Source: Asticcacaulis sp. AC466 (GTDB taxonomy: Bacteria > Pseudomonadota > Alphaproteobacteria > Caulobacterales > Caulobacteraceae). From it: a DNA stretch of 64,000 nucleotides. The notes under the pieces are model-generated. The model had not been told where the DNA came from, ran no database searches, and was given only the letters and a program-made list of their open reading frames with translations. Positions 61,919 to 64,000 of the stretch are shown here, in pieces. The stretch covers positions 62,001-126,000 of the forward strand of contig NZ_AWGE01000013.1 in the NCBI RefSeq assembly GCF_000495815.1, written 5' to 3'. Position numbers and translations under genes: made by a program. The number at the start of each line of letters is the position of its first letter. Position 1 is the first letter of the stretch.

Positions 61919-62637
61919 AGCGGCATCTTCTTGGCGAGTTCGTTCATCCAGACCTGCGCGCCGGCGGGTTCACGGATATCCACCCCGGCAGGCACGGCGA
62001 CATTACTGTACCACACGACCTTGCCGGTCTTCATATCGACCAGGGTCATCTGGATCACCTGACCGCCCATAGGCATTGCGACGCCCAAGGCGGCCATGCC
62101 GACCATCATGGCGGCCCGGCCACCACTGGAATAGGTGCCTTTGGCGTCTACGAACATGACGTAGGACGGCGATGTGCCGTCGGCCGGCATCAAGGCTTTG
62201 ATGCCGTCGCCCAGCGTCCAATCAAAGGTCGGCTTGGTCGGCATGATAAGGCCGGGTGTGATGTTCGATGTGATCGAGTTGCTCACCGCTTCGTTGAGCT
62301 TGAGCAATTGCACCGCATCGGGGTCTTCGTAGCTTTGGATATCGACCGTGGAGACCTTATATTTGCGCGTCGTCAACAGGTCGGTCAGCGCGGATGCCAG
62401 ATGCTTGCGCGCGTCACGCGACCATTCTTCCTTCGGTTCCTGACCGCCGGCCGCTGTCAGAAGAGACAACGACACTTCGGGCTGAATCAGCAATATCGGT
62501 GTGCCTTCGGCCGGCTTTTCCATCTTCACGGATTGGATGCGGTCAATCGGACCGGCGTGAGCGGCAGGAACGGCAGCGGTCATGCCGGCGCACAAAAAAG
62601 CAAGCGCAAGCGCGCCGGTGGTCAAGGTACGTTTCAT
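61915..62637 (-). CDS. Exported protein, first gene of the M48 operon
   Basis: 240 residues from ATG 62637 (GGGGGAA upstream); a start five codons earlier is less likely. A signal peptide ends VPAAHA. The mature protein has LLIQPEVSLSLLTAAGG, a central NSITSNITPGL and a Gly/Met-rich hydrophobic stretch (MMVGMAALGVAMPMGG), then MTLVDMKTGKVVWYSNVAV, the last resembling GNA1162/DUF4136-type lipoprotein-like proteins. Function unknown; linked to the protease by ATGA coupling. Confidence 0.75.
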   Translation of the reverse strand: MKRTLTTGALALAFLCAGMTAAVPAAHAGPIDRIQSVKMEKPAEGTPILLIQPEVSLSLLTAAGGQEPKEEWSRDARKHLASALTDLLTTRKYKVSTVDIQSYEDPDAVQLLKLNEAVSNSITSNITPGLIMPTKPTFDWTLGDGIKALMPADGTSPSYVMFVDAKGTYSSGGRAAMMVGMAALGVAMPMGGQVIQMTLVDMKTGKVVWYSNVAVPAGVDIREPAGAQVWMNELAKKMPL

Positions 62638-62780
62638 AAATTCCCCCATCAAATCGGTGCGGTCCGCGGATCTCGACGGTGCGCAAGAGCGATTCTGCTT
62701 TTTTCATATCGCGGCACGCGTATTTCGACAAGAAGATTGTTTCACAACTCTGACTGCCCCTTGTGGACAACGCGTTTGCC

Positions 62781-62812
62781 CCTTATAGTACTGACCGGTC
62801 AGTACTATAAGG
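62781..62812. promoter_or_regulatory. Perfect 32-bp palindromic operator of the TetR gene
   Basis: Each half reads CCTTATAGTACTGACC outward to centre. It lies eight bases before the TetR start codon and its right end (ATAAGG) also supplies the ribosome-site region, so bound repressor would block both promoter and leader. Confidence 0.85.
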
Positions 62813-62820
62813 TCGCCTGA

Positions 62821-63456
62821 ATGTCCGAACCCTCAACCTCGTCCCGCCGCCGAGAGGCGCCGGAAGTCCGCCAGGCCGACATTCTCAATGCGGCTCTGGA
62901 CGAATTTTCACGGCACGGATTCGAAGGCGCGCGCATGGAGGATGTGGCGCGCAATGCGCGCGTATCGAAAGGCACGGTCTACCTCTATTACCCAACCAAG
63001 CAGGCCTTGTTCGAAGCCTTGGTCATGCGCGATATCGCGCCGCGCGTCGCCACGGCGTCTCTCTTTCTCAAAGGCTATGATGGGCCTATCGAACCGGCGC
63101 TGATGCGGATGACCGAAATGGCCGCGGCGGCTATCGAGGCCGGCAAACTGCCGGTTTACCCCAAGTTGCTGATCGCCGAAGCCGGACGTTTTCCCGATCT
63201 GGCTGCCTTTTACCGCCGCGAAGTGGTGGGCAAGATGATCGATGCCCTGACCACCCTGTTTCAGCGCGCGCTTGACCGAGGCGAAATCAGCGGCATCACC
63301 GGCGAAATGGCGGCGCATCTGTTCATCGCGCCGCTGTTGAAATCGCTTATGTGGTCGCTTGTCTTTTCGCGGACGGACGCCGCGCCGTTTCCGCCACTGC
63401 CTTACCTGCAAACCCACGTTCAGGTCTTTCTGAGGGGACTCAATCATGGTGCGTAA
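62821..63456 (+). CDS. TetR-family regulator (CecR/YbiH-like)
   Basis: 211 residues. The N-terminal helix-turn-helix is canonical (RQADILNAALDEFSRHGFEGARMEDVARNARVSKGTVYLYYPTKQALFEALV); the C-terminal ligand domain is of the TetR_C_11/CecR type. It overlaps the following HlyD-like gene by 11 bases, an arrangement like cecR-ybhG of enterobacteria, in which the regulator controls an ABC-type drug export system. The palindrome directly upstream indicates autoregulation. Confidence 0.93.
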   Translation: MSEPSTSSRRREAPEVRQADILNAALDEFSRHGFEGARMEDVARNARVSKGTVYLYYPTKQALFEALVMRDIAPRVATASLFLKGYDGPIEPALMRMTEMAAAAIEAGKLPVYPKLLIAEAGRFPDLAAFYRREVVGKMIDALTTLFQRALDRGEISGITGEMAAHLFIAPLLKSLMWSLVFSRTDAAPFPPLPYLQTHVQVFLRGLNHGA

Positions 63457-64000
63457 ATGTCTGCTTTTGGCAACCTGTCTCGTCCTGGCGGGGTGTCAGC
63501 AAACACCGGACAACAGCTATAGCGGCTATGTCGAAAGCCAGACGGTCAGTATCGCCGCCCCGCAATCGGGCTGGCTGTCGGCGGTCAATGTCGATCGTGG
63601 CGATACGGTGCGTGACGGTCAGCCCCTGTTCCGGCTCGATGCAACGCAGGCGCAATACGCCCTGAGCGGGGCGGAAAACCGCGCCACCTCGGCCCAAGCC
63701 CAGGCGGCGGATCTGGCCAAGGGCGCGCGTGACGCCGATATCGCGCCCCTGACGGCCCAGCGCGTCCAGGCCCAGTCACAGCTCGATCTGGCCCGCGCCA
63801 ACGAAGCCCGCTACGCCCAACTGGAGCCCAAGGGCTACGTTTCGGCGACCCAGATGGACAGCTTGCGCGCCGCCACCAAATCGGCGCTGGCGCAACTGGC
63901 CAATATCGACCGTCAGATCGAAGAAAAACGCCTGGCCTCGCGCGTGGATCAGCAACGCTCCGCCCAGGCTCAGGCGGCGGCGGCCAAGGCCGACGTCGCC
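63446..64000 (+). CDS. HlyD-family membrane fusion lipoprotein, partial (YbhG-like)
   Basis: Frame open from ATG 63446 to the end of the window, 185 residues seen. Lipobox LVLAGC at about residue 17; then the biotinyl-lipoyl half (YVESQTVSIAAPQSGWLSAVNVDRGDTVRDGQPLF) and a long Ala/Gln-rich coiled coil. Start overlaps the TetR stop by 11 bases. It would bridge an inner-membrane ABC or MFS exporter to an outer-membrane channel; the pump genes should follow to the right. Confidence 0.88.
   Translation, partial: MVRKCLLLATCLVLAGCQQTPDNSYSGYVESQTVSIAAPQSGWLSAVNVDRGDTVRDGQPLFRLDATQAQYALSGAENRATSAQAQAADLAKGARDADIAPLTAQRVQAQSQLDLARANEARYAQLEPKGYVSATQMDSLRAATKSALAQLANIDRQIEEKRLASRVDQQRSAQAQAAAAKADVA

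Noticed and set aside
1..64000. CRISPR array, IS element, rRNA operon or replication origin
   Set aside because: No regularly spaced repeats, no transposase, no rRNA sequence and no DnaA-box cluster were seen.

Overview
The window looks like chromosome from an alphaproteobacterium of the Caulobacteraceae (Asticcacaulis/Caulobacter/Brevundimonas type). I infer this from GC-rich coding with strong third-position GC, a TonB-dependent receptor of the Xanthomonas/Caulobacter subfamily, a LexA box of the alphaproteobacterial direct-repeat form (GTTC-N7-GTTC), an LpiA/MprF plus VirJ pair, and the general gene mix. No 16S or other marker is present, so the genus is a guess.

Layout. 1-7565 is the right end of a prophage: tail spike, repeat protein, a tail protein with a GH16-type active-site motif, a tail fibre, an acyltransferase cargo gene on the opposite strand, then a lysis-type cassette (membrane protein, M15 peptidase, membrane/coiled-coil protein). 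7562-8757 holds a small gene under a LexA box, a lone receiver protein and a small membrane protein. 8840-10807 is a Tat-exported S9 peptidase. 11562-12704 is a broken Rhs tail with a JAB-like toxin domain and an overlapping secreted protein.

12997-17477 is the most interesting part: a complete compact thiazole/oxazole-modified peptide (TOMM, linear azol(in)e) cluster on the minus strand. Its precursor is only 29 residues (16271-16360) and ends in four consecutive cysteines, Phe and Ile. It is followed by an E1-like leader-binding protein, a YcaO cyclodehydratase with the Pro-rich C-terminus, a SagB dehydrogenase with the KY catalytic pair, and a 66-residue protein. A membrane protein and a winged-helix regulator lie upstream, and a 9+9 bp inverted repeat sits just upstream of the precursor promoter.

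17701-22220 holds PilZ, VirJ, LpiA/MprF and DUF1003 genes. 22400-22491 looks like an uncharted sRNA with an anti-Shine-Dalgarno loop. 22727-35285 is a polysaccharide-use locus: GH95, TonB receptor, CE15 esterase, GntR regulator, D-mannonate dehydratase and GH2. It would take up a decorated, uronate-containing hemicellulose and feed mannonate towards KDG. 35445-38345 has a Kef/YbaL antiporter and two unknown genes. 38554-43293 is a large autotransporter, followed by a 954-residue multi-pass coiled-coil membrane protein of unknown function, with a small relic of a second autotransporter behind it. Oleate hydratase and an eRF1-like protein follow.

48921-53042 is a decayed island at tRNA-Leu(CAA): a type III restriction enzyme fragment, small membrane genes, a secreted orphan and a truncated tyrosine recombinase. 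53109-64000 is ordinary chromosome: GNATs, lipoproteins, catalase, a hydrolase, an XRE regulator/membrane pair with an operator array, a NagX-like acyltransferase, an M48 protease cluster, and a TetR-HlyD efflux locus with a perfect 32-bp palindrome.
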